Origin: Catonella sp963545085
Lineage (GTDB): Bacteria > Bacillota > Clostridia > Lachnospirales > Lachnospiraceae
Assembly (NCBI GenBank): GCA_963545085.1
Contig: CAUUHV010000002.1
Location: forward strand, 83,563 to 147,562
DNA length: 64,000 bases
Direction of reading: 5' to 3'
Shown piece by piece: positions 1 to 9,020 of the stretch. A model generated the notes under the pieces. It did not search any database and was not told the origin of the DNA. It saw only the letters and a list, made by a program, of their open reading frames with translations. The stretch's first letter is position 1; each line of letters begins with the position of its first letter. The translations under genes were made by a program, and so were the position numbers.

Positions 1-1311
1 TTTTCACACGGTACCTATGAGGAGCATCAAAGAAGGATAGACACCATAAAAAAGGTGAGAACGGACTTAAACCTTCCTATCGCTATAATGCTTGATACAA
101 AGGGGCCGGAATATCGCATAGGAAGCTTTCGCGACAAGAAGGTGGAGCTTAAAGAGGGAGATATATTTATTTTCACCTCGGAGGATATAATCGGTGATGA
201 GACAAGGGTTTCGGTAAGCTATAAGGAACTTCCCAAAGAAATGAATATCGGAGATACTATTCTTCTTAATAACGGACTGCTTGAGTTCAAGGTACTTGAA
301 ACAAACGGCACGGAAATAAAATGTGAAGTTATGTGCGGAGGAACGCTTTCTGACAAAAAGAGTATGGCATTTCCGGGTAAGCATATAGAGCAAATTTATC
401 TTTCCGACAAGGACAAGGAGGATATACTCTTCGGGATTAAAAATGATGTTGATTTTGTCGCGTGTTCCTTTGTTTCGGTAAAACAGGATGTAGTGGATGT
501 GCTGGATTTTCTTAAAGAAAACGGCGGAACGAATATAAGCCTTATAGCCAAGATTGAAAATCAGTCGGGCTGCGACAATATTGAAGGTATTTGTGAGGTG
601 TGCAGCGGGATTATGGTCGCAAGGGGCGATATGGGAGTTGAAATTCCGCTTGAAAGACTTCCTGCAATACAAAAGAGTCTTATTACAAAATGCAGGCTGC
701 TCGGAAAGAGAGCGATAACCGCAACCGAAATGCTCGAGTCGATGATAAATAATCCGCGTCCTACAAGGGCGGAGGCTTCCGATGTGGCGAACGCGGTATA
801 TGACGGTACTTCCGCCATAATGCTCTCGGGAGAAACGGCGGCGGGAAGCTATCCAGTGCAAGCTGTGCAGACCATGGCTAAGATAGCTGAAAATACGGAA
901 GAAAATATAAATTACAAAAAAAGATATTACAACAACGAGTTTTTTATAAAAAATGAAACGGATGCCATTTCACATGCCACTTGTGCCGTATCTATGGATA
1001 TAGAGGCGAAGGCAATTGTTGCCTGCACCATTTCGGGAATGACGGCAAGGCTCGTTTCAAGATTCAGAGGGCCTGCGCCTATAATCGGGCTTACGACGGA
1101 CGAAAAGACATGGAGAAAGCTTGCTCTTTCATGGGGAGTTGTACCTAAGATGTGTGAAAGGCTTGATTCTACCGATGTACTTTTTTATATGGCTAAAAAA
1201 ATTGCGGCAGAGGCGCTCGGTCTTGTAAAGGGTGATAAGCTTGTAATAACGGGAGGCATCATCAACGGACAGTCGGGGAATACGAATCTTATTAAAGTGG
1301 AAAGTGTATAA
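1..1311 (+). CDS. pyk: Pyruvate kinase, 5'-truncated by window edge
   Basis: Converts phosphoenolpyruvate and ADP to pyruvate and ATP in the cytoplasm, the last step of glycolysis. The frame is open from base 1 with family-typical residues (FSHGTYEEHQRR), so about 35 N-terminal residues lie upstream of the window. Visible signatures are DTKGPEYR (usually KGPEIR), the active-site stretch SLIAKIENQSG, ARGDMGVEIP, and TATEMLESM followed by PTRAEASDVANAV. The C-terminal allosteric domain ends at NLIKVESV, so there is no extra PEP-utiliser domain. A strong hairpin follows. The identification is certain; only the start is missing. Confidence 0.97.
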   Translation, partial: FSHGTYEEHQRRIDTIKKVRTDLNLPIAIMLDTKGPEYRIGSFRDKKVELKEGDIFIFTSEDIIGDETRVSVSYKELPKEMNIGDTILLNNGLLEFKVLETNGTEIKCEVMCGGTLSDKKSMAFPGKHIEQIYLSDKDKEDILFGIKNDVDFVACSFVSVKQDVVDVLDFLKENGGTNISLIAKIENQSGCDNIEGICEVCSGIMVARGDMGVEIPLERLPAIQKSLITKCRLLGKRAITATEMLESMINNPRPTRAEASDVANAVYDGTSAIMLSGETAAGSYPVQAVQTMAKIAENTEENINYKKRYYNNEFFIKNETDAISHATCAVSMDIEAKAIVACTISGMTARLVSRFRGPAPIIGLTTDEKTWRKLALSWGVVPKMCERLDSTDVLFYMAKKIAAEALGLVKGDKLVITGGIINGQSGNTNLIKVESV

Positions 1312-1405
1312 TATCCCCGAGTTTCAATACATTTTCATTGAAAAACGCAGAAATTCAGGATAATATCAGGTTCGAAATTCGCATTAAATATATAAAGACA
1401 GAACT

Positions 1406-1447
1406 ACTCGAGTCAGGTTCGGGAAATTACGAACTTGACTCGAGGTT
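1406..1447 (+). terminator. Hairpin between pyk and the symporter gene
   Basis: A 15-bp stem (1407-1421 with 1430-1444, one G-U pair) encloses an 8-nt loop and is followed by GTTTTA. It probably ends pyk transcripts. The T-run is short and the next ribosome site begins at 1451, so it could instead be a 5' leader structure of the symporter mRNA. Confidence 0.55.
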
Positions 1448-1460
1448 TTAGGAGGAGAAA

Positions 1461-2882
1461 ATGGCTAAGGGAAGCATATCGGAGGGAAAAAGACGGAGAT
1501 TTGCTTTATATGGCATAGGGGCTGTAGGGCTTGATTTAAGCTACGGAATGTTTTATTCCTTTTTGTCTTATTATCTCTCAAACATTTTGGGTTTAAAGGA
1601 GGCGTTTTTGCTTATTCTTACACCGATTGCGAGAATTTGGGACGGAATAAATGATCCTATGATGGGAACCGTTGTCGACAATACAAGGACAAGGTTCGGA
1701 AAGTATCGTCCTTGGATAGTAATCGGGGCATTTTCAAACGCGATTGTTCTTACCATGCTTTTTACGTCATTCGGATTAAGCGGAACGCCTTTATATATTT
1801 ATATAGCGGTTATGTATGTGCTTTGGGGAATGACGAATACTATGGCGGATATACCGTATTGGTCGATGATTCCGTCGTTTACGGGCGAAGAAAAGGAGAG
1901 AAATCTGGTAGCTACAATCGCAAGGAGTTTTTCGGGTTTGGGACAGGCTATAATCACCATACTTACACCGATAATTTTACCGATGCTCTCAAGCGGAGTC
2001 ACTACGGAAAAGGGCTACAGCGCCGAGGGCTTTTCCCGTTGGGCGATGATTTGCGGTATAGCTTTAATACTTTTTTCGGCAGTTTGTGTGCTTAATACAA
2101 AGGAAAAAAATGTGGCTTACGGAGAGAAGCGGAAATTCAGCTTTAAACAGATTTTTAAAGTAATAAATTCCAACGACCAGCTCATAGTATTTATGATTTT
2201 TGCGATGCTTTCAAACGCGGGATGGTATCTTACAAGCTCGACGGCAGTTTATTACTTTACTGATGTTTTAGGTGAGCCTAAGGCGCAATCGCTTTTTCAG
2301 ACTATAGGTTCGGCGGGCTATGTGCTTGGACTTTTTGTAATTCCCTTACTTTCAAGGAGGCTTACAAAGCGAACAATTTATTCGGTTTCTCTGATAACGG
2401 CAATGGCAGGATATACACTTATGCTTGTTTTCGGACCGCTTTTAAGGCTTACTGCGGTTATGAATTTCTGCTATATTTTAGCTTCGATAGGAATCAGCTC
2501 CATGTTCGTTTCGCAGACGATTTTTCTTGCGGATATAGTGGATTACGGAGAGTATAAAAACGGCACGAGAAATGAGAGTATAACATTTTCCATGAAGGGT
2601 TTTTTACAGAAAATGGCTTATACGATTCAGACATTTGTATTGTTTATAAGTCTTGGAATAGCGGATTACAGCGGGCAGATAAAGACCGGAGGCATAGACG
2701 GGGTAACAAAGACGGTTATAGGTTTTTTGGCGTTCGGAATGCCGGTAATCTTTATCGGAGCGTCATTTGCAGTCTTTAGAAAAAAGTTTAAGCTGCACGG
2801 GAAATTAAGTGAAGAGATAAGGGAATACATAGGCAAACAAGCCGATAGACAGAACCGTGAACAGGCACTTGAAAAACGTTAA
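1461..2882 (+). CDS. GPH-family (MelB-like) sugar:cation symporter
   Basis: A polytopic inner-membrane protein of 473 aa, the usual length of the glycoside-pentoside-hexuronide:cation symporters. Family marks near the N-terminus are RIWDGINDPMMG and DNTRTRFGKYRPW (about residues 57-85), and further hydrophobic helices run to about residue 450, followed by a charged cytoplasmic tail. It should bring in a sugar or glycoside with Na+ or H+. The substrate cannot be read from sequence. The neighbours (pyk before, a small acetyltransferase after) do not indicate it. The ribosome site GGAGGAG at 1452-1457 supports the start. Confidence 0.88.
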   Translation: MAKGSISEGKRRRFALYGIGAVGLDLSYGMFYSFLSYYLSNILGLKEAFLLILTPIARIWDGINDPMMGTVVDNTRTRFGKYRPWIVIGAFSNAIVLTMLFTSFGLSGTPLYIYIAVMYVLWGMTNTMADIPYWSMIPSFTGEEKERNLVATIARSFSGLGQAIITILTPIILPMLSSGVTTEKGYSAEGFSRWAMICGIALILFSAVCVLNTKEKNVAYGEKRKFSFKQIFKVINSNDQLIVFMIFAMLSNAGWYLTSSTAVYYFTDVLGEPKAQSLFQTIGSAGYVLGLFVIPLLSRRLTKRTIYSVSLITAMAGYTLMLVFGPLLRLTAVMNFCYILASIGISSMFVSQTIFLADIVDYGEYKNGTRNESITFSMKGFLQKMAYTIQTFVLFISLGIADYSGQIKTGGIDGVTKTVIGFLAFGMPVIFIGASFAVFRKKFKLHGKLSEEIREYIGKQADRQNREQALEKR

Positions 2883-2969
2883 TGTTGCGACTTTTGAAAA
2901 AATGGAGTAAAATCGAACCGTGACGGATTTCGGTTTGAATATTTATATTTGATATAATGGAGGTAAAAT

Positions 2970-3272
2970 ATGAATTTTAAAGAAAATAATGAATATATCT
3001 GGCTTGAGGATGAAGCAGGGGAGAGAATAGCTTATGTACAGTTTCCGGAAGCTCCGGACGGAGCGGTAAATCTTCTGCATACCGTGGTAAGCGAGAAGTT
3101 AAGAGGACAGGGAGTAGGAGGGAAGCTTCTCGATGCTTTTGTGGAGAAGCTTAAAAGAGAAGGAAAAAAGACGGAGCTGACCTGCTCTTACGCAATAAAC
3201 TGGTTTGAAAAGCATCCCGAGCATAAGGATTTGGTTTTAAAGATAAATAAAGGCGGAAGCTGCAGCTTATAA
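2970..3272 (+). CDS. Small GNAT-family N-acetyltransferase (YjdJ-like)
   Basis: 100 aa, matching the short single-domain Gcn5-related acetyltransferases of the YjdJ/NATD1 type. The acetyl-CoA-binding loop is seen as VVSEKLRGQGVGGKLLDAFVE (about residues 39-58; typical R/Q-x-x-G-x-G/A), followed by the conserved SYAINWFEKHPEHKDL near the C-terminus. The substrate of this subgroup is not known to me. The ribosome site GGAGG lies at 2959-2963. It is followed 45 bp later by the EIIB gene, possibly on one transcript. Confidence 0.85.
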   Translation: MNFKENNEYIWLEDEAGERIAYVQFPEAPDGAVNLLHTVVSEKLRGQGVGGKLLDAFVEKLKREGKKTELTCSYAINWFEKHPEHKDLVLKINKGGSCSL

Positions 3273-3317
3273 CAGATGGATAAAGATGAGCTTTCATTGT
3301 TTTTTTGGAGGTTAATA

Positions 3318-3680
3318 ATGATTACGGAAATTGCGGCAGAAAAAATCTTGGCAAACGTAGGGGGAAAAGAGAACGTAGTCGGTATAATGAATTGCTCCAC
3401 AAGACTCAGATTGGAACTTAAGGATTATAAAAAGGCGAATATAAACGCCATTAAAGAAGTTGAGGGCGTAAAAGGAGTAATGGAGATCGGTTGCATTCAA
3501 ATAATACTCGGAAGCGGGAATGTCGATAAGATAACGGCCGAGGTGGAAAAACTTACGGGGCTGAAATCCGAATATATTGAGGTTTGCGATATTATGAACA
3601 ATGCTCCTTGCGAAGATGATGATAAGGAAACGGAAGCCGACGGTATTTTTGCAAAACTTGCGAAAATATTTAAGGATTGA
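3318..3680 (+). CDS. Stand-alone PTS EIIB domain, glucose family
   Basis: A 120-aa protein consisting of one glucose/N-acetylglucosamine-type EIIB domain. The phosphocysteine motif is intact (IMNCSTRLRLELKD, about residues 24-37) and the fold continues through VKGVMEIGCIQIILGSGNVDKI. The tail is acidic and does not lead into an EIIC domain. The ATG at 3318 is chosen because of GGAGG just upstream (3307-3312); a longer frame reaches back to 3276. No EIIC or EIIA is nearby, so it either serves a permease encoded elsewhere or is a phosphorylation-responsive partner. The next gene, a LysR regulator, begins 38 bp later. Confidence 0.85.
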   Translation: MITEIAAEKILANVGGKENVVGIMNCSTRLRLELKDYKKANINAIKEVEGVKGVMEIGCIQIILGSGNVDKITAEVEKLTGLKSEYIEVCDIMNNAPCEDDDKETEADGIFAKLAKIFKD

Positions 3681-3718
3681 TACGGGCAAATATAAAGAGC
3701 GGCGATAAAGGGGAAAAA

Positions 3719-4606
3719 ATGGATATAAACCACGAGTTGTATAAGGTATTTTATCATGTGGCAAGCACACTCAGCTTTTCGGAAGCATCAAAAGCGCTTT
3801 TTATATCACAATCTGCGGTAAGCCAGTCTATTAAGGTTCTTGAAAAAAGACTCGGGCGCAAGCTTTTTATAAGAAGCACAAAAAAAGTAAAGCTGACAAG
3901 AGAGGGAGAAATTCTGTTTGACCATATAGAGCCTGCAATAAATTTAATCAGTCTCGGAGAGAACAGAATTTTAGAGGCTAAATCGCTTAACGGCGGACAG
4001 CTCCTGATAGGTGCGAGCGATACGATATGCAGATATTATTTAAAGCCATATCTTAAAGAATTTCATAACAGGTATCCGAATGTTCATATTAAGGTAGTAA
4101 ACGGAACTTCGCTTAAATGTGTGGAGCTTTTAAAAGAGGGTATTTCGGATTTGATAATAGTAAATACACCGAACAGCGCACTCGGCAAGGTCGCTGAGGT
4201 AGAGGAATTAAGAACATTCAGAGATGTTTTTGTAGTGGGGAAAAAAGCTTTTCCGGAGCTTATGAACGGTACACACAGCTTGGCGGAACTGCAGAGATAT
4301 CCTATGATGATGCTTGATAAGGCGTCTACAACAAGTGAGTTTTTGCACAGACTTTTCCTTAACGAGCATTTGGAGCTTATTCCTGAAATAGAGCTTTCAA
4401 GCAATGACCTTCTTATAGATTTGGCTAAGATAGGGTTAGGCATTGCCTGCGTTCCGGATTACTGTATAGATGATGAGGATGAGGAACTTTTTGCAGTAAA
4501 AACGAATTTTCCTTTGCCGGAAAGAGGAATCTCGGCAGCTTATGACGCGCTTAAAGATTCGGCGGAACCGGTAAAATATTTCTTAAATCTTATTAAGGGG
4601 GAGTAG
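3719..4606 (+). CDS. LysR-type transcriptional regulator
   Basis: 295 aa, the normal size for the family. The N-terminal winged helix-turn-helix is clear: FYHVASTLSFSEASKALF, SQSAVSQSIKVLEKRLG and LFIRSTKKVKLTREG (residues 7-66). A periplasmic-binding-protein-like effector domain fills about residues 90-290. The start is set at the ATG preceded by AAAGGGG; the frame is open back to a TTG at 3677 that would overlap the EIIB stop. LysR proteins bind a small effector and usually control adjacent genes, so the EIIB gene is a candidate target. The effector is unknown. Confidence 0.92.
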   Translation: MDINHELYKVFYHVASTLSFSEASKALFISQSAVSQSIKVLEKRLGRKLFIRSTKKVKLTREGEILFDHIEPAINLISLGENRILEAKSLNGGQLLIGASDTICRYYLKPYLKEFHNRYPNVHIKVVNGTSLKCVELLKEGISDLIIVNTPNSALGKVAEVEELRTFRDVFVVGKKAFPELMNGTHSLAELQRYPMMMLDKASTTSEFLHRLFLNEHLELIPEIELSSNDLLIDLAKIGLGIACVPDYCIDDEDEELFAVKTNFPLPERGISAAYDALKDSAEPVKYFLNLIKGE

Positions 4607-4713
4607 GGAAGGAAGGCTTTAAATTTATTCCCGTGACGGGAGAGTTTTGCGCTCAAGTTAAACTTGTCCGTATGAAAACTGCCGCGGGATAATTCACTTT
4701 GAAAGGGTTCAGT

Positions 4714-7323
4714 ATGAGATATACCAGAGCGGATATAGAAAATAAGCTCTCGAAGTACAGATATTTACCTAAGAAGCTGACTACGAAAATAGCTATATGG
4801 GCGGCAAGGATGGTGATAATTCTTGTGGTCGCAGGCTGTATCGCAGGGAGCTTTACGGCATTCGGCATGGTAAAGGGTATACTTGACAAGGCGCCTTCAA
4901 TCGAAACAATAAATGTAGTGCCGTCAGGATATCAAACCAATATTTATAACGCTAAAGGCAAAAGAATAAGAACGGTGGTCGGAGCAGGAGCCAACAGAGT
5001 TTATAAAAAGCTTTCGGAAATACCCGATTCGGTACAGAAGGCTTTTGTGGCTATAGAGGATGAGCGCTTTTACGAGCACGGAGGAATAGACGTAAAGGGA
5101 ATATTCAGAGCCGGCTTTGTAGCTCTTCTTTCAGGAGGCTCAAAAAGGCAGGGAGCGAGTACCATTACCCAACAGCTTCTTAAGAATCAGGTTTTCGAGG
5201 GAGGAGAGGAAGAATCTAAAGTTGCAAAGATAGAGAGAAAGATACAGGAGCAGTATCTCGCAATTCAGCTTGAAAGTTTATACAGTAAAGATCAGATTTT
5301 AGAGTATTATCTTAACACCATAAATTTAGGACAGAATACTCTCGGAGTTCAGACTGCGGCAAGAAGATATTTTAATAAGGACATAGGCGATATAAACCTG
5401 TCGGAAGCGGCTGTAATAGCGGCGATAACCAAAGCTCCCACCTATAACAATCCTATTACCTATCAGGAGAATAACGCAAAGAGAAGAAACTATGTGTTAA
5501 CAAGTATGCTAAGACTCGGGTATATAAGTAAAGCGGAATTTAACGAGGCGAAAGAGGATGATGTATACGCGAGAATTAAAGCGGTAAATAACGAGTTTGA
5601 GGAAAATGACAACTCCGTGAACTCGTATTATGTGGATGCTACCATAAATCAGGTAGTTGACGACCTTTGTGAGAAGAAGGGTTATACCGTAACACAGGCA
5701 TATAATCTGCTTTATTCAGGCGGTTTAAGCATATATACATATCAGGATTCGCAGATTCAGAAAATTTGCAATAAGGCTGTGGCAAATAAAGAATTTTACA
5801 GAAATGTGCCTGAGAAATGGAAGCTTACCTATGCTCTTTCCGTAAGTGATAAGGATGAGAAGGTTACGAACTATTCCGAAGGACATATACAGAAGAAGTT
5901 CGGACTTAGCGACATGCTTTTTAAAGAAAAGAAGGACGCGGAGCCGTATATAGAAAAGTTTAAAAAGTCTGTTTTAAAAAACGGCAAAGTCGTAATCGGA
6001 GAAAAAATCAATTATACTATAGAGCCGCAAGTATCGGTTTGCGTTATAGATCAGAAAAAAGGCGCTGTCAAGGCTATAGTGGGAGGCAGAGGAAAGAAAC
6101 CGGGAAATCTTACGCTTAACAGGGCTACGGATACTACAAGGCAGCCGGGTTCCCTTTTCAAAGTGCTTTCAACCTATCTTCCCGCGCTTGACGCGGCAGG
6201 CTATACCCTTGGCAGCGTGCAGGATGACGGACTTTACTATTATCCTTATACGGACAAGGAAGTAAATAACTGGTGGGGGAACGCGAGAGAAGGACTTTCC
6301 ACTTACAGGCGCGGTATATACAGATCCATGAATATAGTTACCGTAAAAGCGCTTGCGGCAATGGGACTTCAGCCGGCTTTCGCTTATCTGAACGCTTTGG
6401 GCTTTACAACGCTCACGGAGGATGACAGCAACCTTTCGCTTGCGCTTGGCGGACTTTCAAAGGGCGTTACGAATTTGGAGATAACGGCTGCTTATGCGGC
6501 TATAGCGAATAAAGGAATTTATGTTAAGCCGAGCTTTTACAGCAAAGTGCTTGACCATGACGGAAATGTAATTCTTGAGAATGAAGCCGTCTCAAGACAG
6601 GTAATGAAGGATTCCACGGCGTTTTTGCTTACAGACGCAATGCATGATGTGCTTACAAGACCGGACGCTACGGGATATAATGCAAGGCTTGCAAATGCGG
6701 CAATGGGACAGGCGGCAAAGACGGGAAGCTCGACCCACTATAATGATATATGGATATCGGGCTTTAACCCTTATTACACCTGTACGGTTTGGTCGGGACT
6801 TGATAACAACGGAGATCAGTCCGCATATTCTCTGTATCACCTTCCAATCTGGAAAAATATAATGGACAATATAGAAACGACCAAAAAACTGAAAACCAAG
6901 GGCTTTAAGGTGCCGGACTCGATTACTACCGCAAATATCTGCACAAAATGCGGAAAACTTGCGATTCCGGGACTGTGCGACCACGCAAAGGGAGGCTCCG
7001 CGGTAAAGAAAGAGTATTTTGCGATCGGAACGGTGCCTACGGAAGCCTGTGATGTTCATGTAAAGCTTAAAATATGCAAAAAATCGGGAAAACCCGCCGG
7101 AGAGTTTTGTCCTGAGGAAGATATAGAGGAAGTGGTATATCTGATTAAAAATGAATCAATAACTCAGAACAACTCAAAGGGTAAGGAAGTGGTGAGAAAA
7201 TACACTACCGCCGATACGCCTAACATTCTCACAAGCGAGATAAAGGATTCGGTTTGTGATGTCCATCTAAAAAGGACGGAGCCTGATTACGAGGATGATG
7301 ACACGGAAACGGACGGAGAATGA
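4714..7323 (+). CDS. Class A penicillin-binding protein (transglycosylase/transpeptidase)
   Basis: Bifunctional peptidoglycan synthase of 869 aa, anchored by one N-terminal membrane helix (about residues 30-55). The GT51 glycosyltransferase domain shows EDERFYEHGG, QGASTITQQLLKNQ and YYLNTINLGQNTLGVQTAARRYF. The transpeptidase domain has the three active-site motifs: SLFK at residue 480, SMN at 538 and KTGS at 669. The C-terminal ~120 residues are rich in Cys pairs (CTKCGKLAIPGLC, CKKSGKPAGEFC), seen in other clostridial PBP1A proteins, and end in an acidic tail. The ATG at 4714 is preferred over a TTG at 4699 because GAAAGGG lies 6 nt before it. Confidence 0.95.
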   Translation: MRYTRADIENKLSKYRYLPKKLTTKIAIWAARMVIILVVAGCIAGSFTAFGMVKGILDKAPSIETINVVPSGYQTNIYNAKGKRIRTVVGAGANRVYKKLSEIPDSVQKAFVAIEDERFYEHGGIDVKGIFRAGFVALLSGGSKRQGASTITQQLLKNQVFEGGEEESKVAKIERKIQEQYLAIQLESLYSKDQILEYYLNTINLGQNTLGVQTAARRYFNKDIGDINLSEAAVIAAITKAPTYNNPITYQENNAKRRNYVLTSMLRLGYISKAEFNEAKEDDVYARIKAVNNEFEENDNSVNSYYVDATINQVVDDLCEKKGYTVTQAYNLLYSGGLSIYTYQDSQIQKICNKAVANKEFYRNVPEKWKLTYALSVSDKDEKVTNYSEGHIQKKFGLSDMLFKEKKDAEPYIEKFKKSVLKNGKVVIGEKINYTIEPQVSVCVIDQKKGAVKAIVGGRGKKPGNLTLNRATDTTRQPGSLFKVLSTYLPALDAAGYTLGSVQDDGLYYYPYTDKEVNNWWGNAREGLSTYRRGIYRSMNIVTVKALAAMGLQPAFAYLNALGFTTLTEDDSNLSLALGGLSKGVTNLEITAAYAAIANKGIYVKPSFYSKVLDHDGNVILENEAVSRQVMKDSTAFLLTDAMHDVLTRPDATGYNARLANAAMGQAAKTGSSTHYNDIWISGFNPYYTCTVWSGLDNNGDQSAYSLYHLPIWKNIMDNIETTKKLKTKGFKVPDSITTANICTKCGKLAIPGLCDHAKGGSAVKKEYFAIGTVPTEACDVHVKLKICKKSGKPAGEFCPEEDIEEVVYLIKNESITQNNSKGKEVVRKYTTADTPNILTSEIKDSVCDVHLKRTEPDYEDDDTETDGE

Positions 7324-7324
7324 T

Positions 7325-7981
7325 TTGAACCGATATAAAACAGCTTTTAAAGAAGCCGAAGCGGAAACGGAAGTAAAGAAATCAAGGTTTATCGCAAAGC
7401 TTTTTCATGTAGCCTCCGAAGAAGAAGCGGAGGAGCTTATTAAAAGAGTAAAAAAGGAGCATTACAGCGCTTCTCATACCTGTTCCGCGTATATACTAAA
7501 CTCGGACGGCGGATTAAGGCATTCAAGCGACGACGGTGAGCCTTCGGGAACAGCGGGAAAGCCTATTCTTGATGTACTTTCGGGAGAGGGACTTTCCGAT
7601 ATTCTTGTCACGGTTACAAGATATTTCGGAGGTACGCTTTTAGGCACGGGAGGACTTGTAAGAGCTTATTCGGGAGCGGCGAAAGCTGTGATTCGAGCAG
7701 CTGAGACGGTTTTAATATCGGATTGTGAAATTTATCACATAGAGGCGGATTATCCGGTTTTACCTAAGATACTTCATATCTGCGCGGAGCTTAACATATA
7801 TGTGCATGAAACTGAATACTTCGATAAGGTTAAGGTTACTCTTTTAATAGAAGAGGAGTCGAAAGGGAGATTTTTTAAAGAGCTGACGGAAGCCACTTCA
7901 GGCGGAATCACAAAGGAGAGCGTAGATACGGGGGAAAAGGCAAGGTATTATATCGAGGGGGAAAGAGCTGTAATTCTTTGA
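7325..7981 (+). CDS. YigZ/IMPACT-family protein
   Basis: 218 aa, the usual size. The N-terminal half carries the family signature: EVKKSRFIAKLFHV, then SHTCSAYIL, HSSDDGEPSGTAGKPILDVL and VTRYFGGTLLGTGGLVRAYSGAAK. The C-terminal half is the DUF1949-type ferredoxin-like domain. The cellular role is unsettled; eukaryotic IMPACT modulates GCN2 signalling. The start is taken as the TTG at 7325, 6 nt after GGAG and one base after the PBP stop; earlier ATGs lie inside the PBP gene. Tight spacing suggests co-translation with the PBP gene. Confidence 0.9.
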   Translation: MNRYKTAFKEAEAETEVKKSRFIAKLFHVASEEEAEELIKRVKKEHYSASHTCSAYILNSDGGLRHSSDDGEPSGTAGKPILDVLSGEGLSDILVTVTRYFGGTLLGTGGLVRAYSGAAKAVIRAAETVLISDCEIYHIEADYPVLPKILHICAELNIYVHETEYFDKVKVTLLIEEESKGRFFKELTEATSGGITKESVDTGEKARYYIEGERAVIL

Positions 7982-8012
7982 GGAGCGGAAAAAAGTTGAA
8001 AGCGGGGTTATT

Positions 8013-8945
8013 ATGGGAAATATATCTTTGGTAGTTATGGCGGCAGGAATGGGAAGCAGATACGGCGGGATAAAGCAGCTTGACGCTATCGGAAAAAACG
8101 GCGAAATTATTATGGACTATTCCATTTTTGATGCCGTAAAAGCGGGTTTTAACAAGATTACTATAATCATAAGAGAAGAAATAAAAGATGATTTCATGAG
8201 GGTTATAGGAGACAGAATTGAAGAAAAGGCAGGCATCCCGGTACATTATGTGTATCAGGATATAAACGATTTGCCGGAGGGATTTTCGGTTCCGGAGGAA
8301 CGGGTAAAGCCTTGGGGCACGGGACAGGCAGTACTTGCGGCAAAGAAATATATAAATGAGCCTTTTCTTGTAATAAACGCCGATGATTTTTACGGCAGAG
8401 AGGCGTTTATGAAGCTGCATGATTTTCTTGTGAAATCCGACATAAAAGCCGCAAAACCTCATTTTTGCATGGCGGGCTATAAATTAGGTAACACTTTAAG
8501 TGAAAACGGCTCCGTAGCAAGAGGAATCTGTAAGGTGGATGAAAACGGCAATCTCATTTCCATAGAGGAAACTCTTTCTATAGCCGAAACTGAAAACGGA
8601 CTTTTTGGGGAAAACTTTGACGGAGAGAAAAGAAAATTAAGCGCTTCCGATATAGCTTCAATGAATATGATGGGATTTACTCCGGAGATTCTTGATTTTA
8701 TAGAGGAAGAATTTAAGACTTTTTTAGCGGAATTGGATAGAAAGGATTCTTTGAAGGCTGAGTTTTTCCTGCCTATGGCGGTTGGAGATATGATAAAGAG
8801 AGGACTTGCCGAAATGAAGGTTATAAATACGGATGAGAAATGGTTCGGTGTAACCTACAGGGAGGATAAGCCGAAGGTAGAGGCGTCTTTAAGGAAGCTC
8901 ATAGAAAACGGCGTATATTCGGAAAATTTGTGGAACGGTATTTGA
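8013..8945 (+). CDS. Sugar-phosphate nucleotidyltransferase
   Basis: 310 aa with the N-terminal nucleotide-binding loop of NTP transferases (SLVVMAAGMGSRYGGIKQL, residues 4-22) and the metal-binding VINADDFYG near residue 125, preceded by WGTGQAVLAAK. It should join a sugar 1-phosphate to a nucleotide, giving NDP-sugar and pyrophosphate. It is not a plain GalU or GlmU by length. Downstream genes (sugar importer, NahK-like 1-kinase, GalE) would supply its sugar 1-phosphate and use its product, so a UTP:hexose/N-acetylhexosamine-1-phosphate role is a reasonable inference. The exact sugar is unknown. Confidence 0.82.
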   Translation: MGNISLVVMAAGMGSRYGGIKQLDAIGKNGEIIMDYSIFDAVKAGFNKITIIIREEIKDDFMRVIGDRIEEKAGIPVHYVYQDINDLPEGFSVPEERVKPWGTGQAVLAAKKYINEPFLVINADDFYGREAFMKLHDFLVKSDIKAAKPHFCMAGYKLGNTLSENGSVARGICKVDENGNLISIEETLSIAETENGLFGENFDGEKRKLSASDIASMNMMGFTPEILDFIEEEFKTFLAELDRKDSLKAEFFLPMAVGDMIKRGLAEMKVINTDEKWFGVTYREDKPKVEASLRKLIENGVYSENLWNGI

Positions 8946-8949
8946 ATCG

Positions 8950-8981
8950 GATTTTCACGCTTCTGACACTTGTATTATAAT
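8950..8981 (+). promoter_or_regulatory. Putative promoter element shared with the PepSY gene
   Basis: A TATAAT at 8976-8981 lies 17 nt after TTTCAC (8953-8958), ahead of the sugar-binding-protein gene. The block ATTTTCACrCTTyTGACACT then TrTATyAT recurs almost exactly at 22444-22471, which makes it more than a chance -10 box. Confidence 0.5.
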
Positions 8982-9020
8982 ATAGCACTTAACCGGTATT
9001 TATTACGAAAGGGTAAGACT

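Noticed and set aside
67..861. 264-codon open frame on the minus strand
   Set aside because: It lies entirely antisense to pyruvate kinase, which has clear family motifs, and its translation looks like no protein I know.
2953..2958. Perfect TATAAT before the small acetyltransferase
   Set aside because: It is only 11 nt from the start codon and abuts the GGAGG ribosome site, and no -35 stands at the right distance.
7908..8462. 184-codon minus-strand frame over the YigZ/nucleotidyltransferase junction
   Set aside because: It is antisense to two genes with clear motifs and has no ribosome site or recognisable product.
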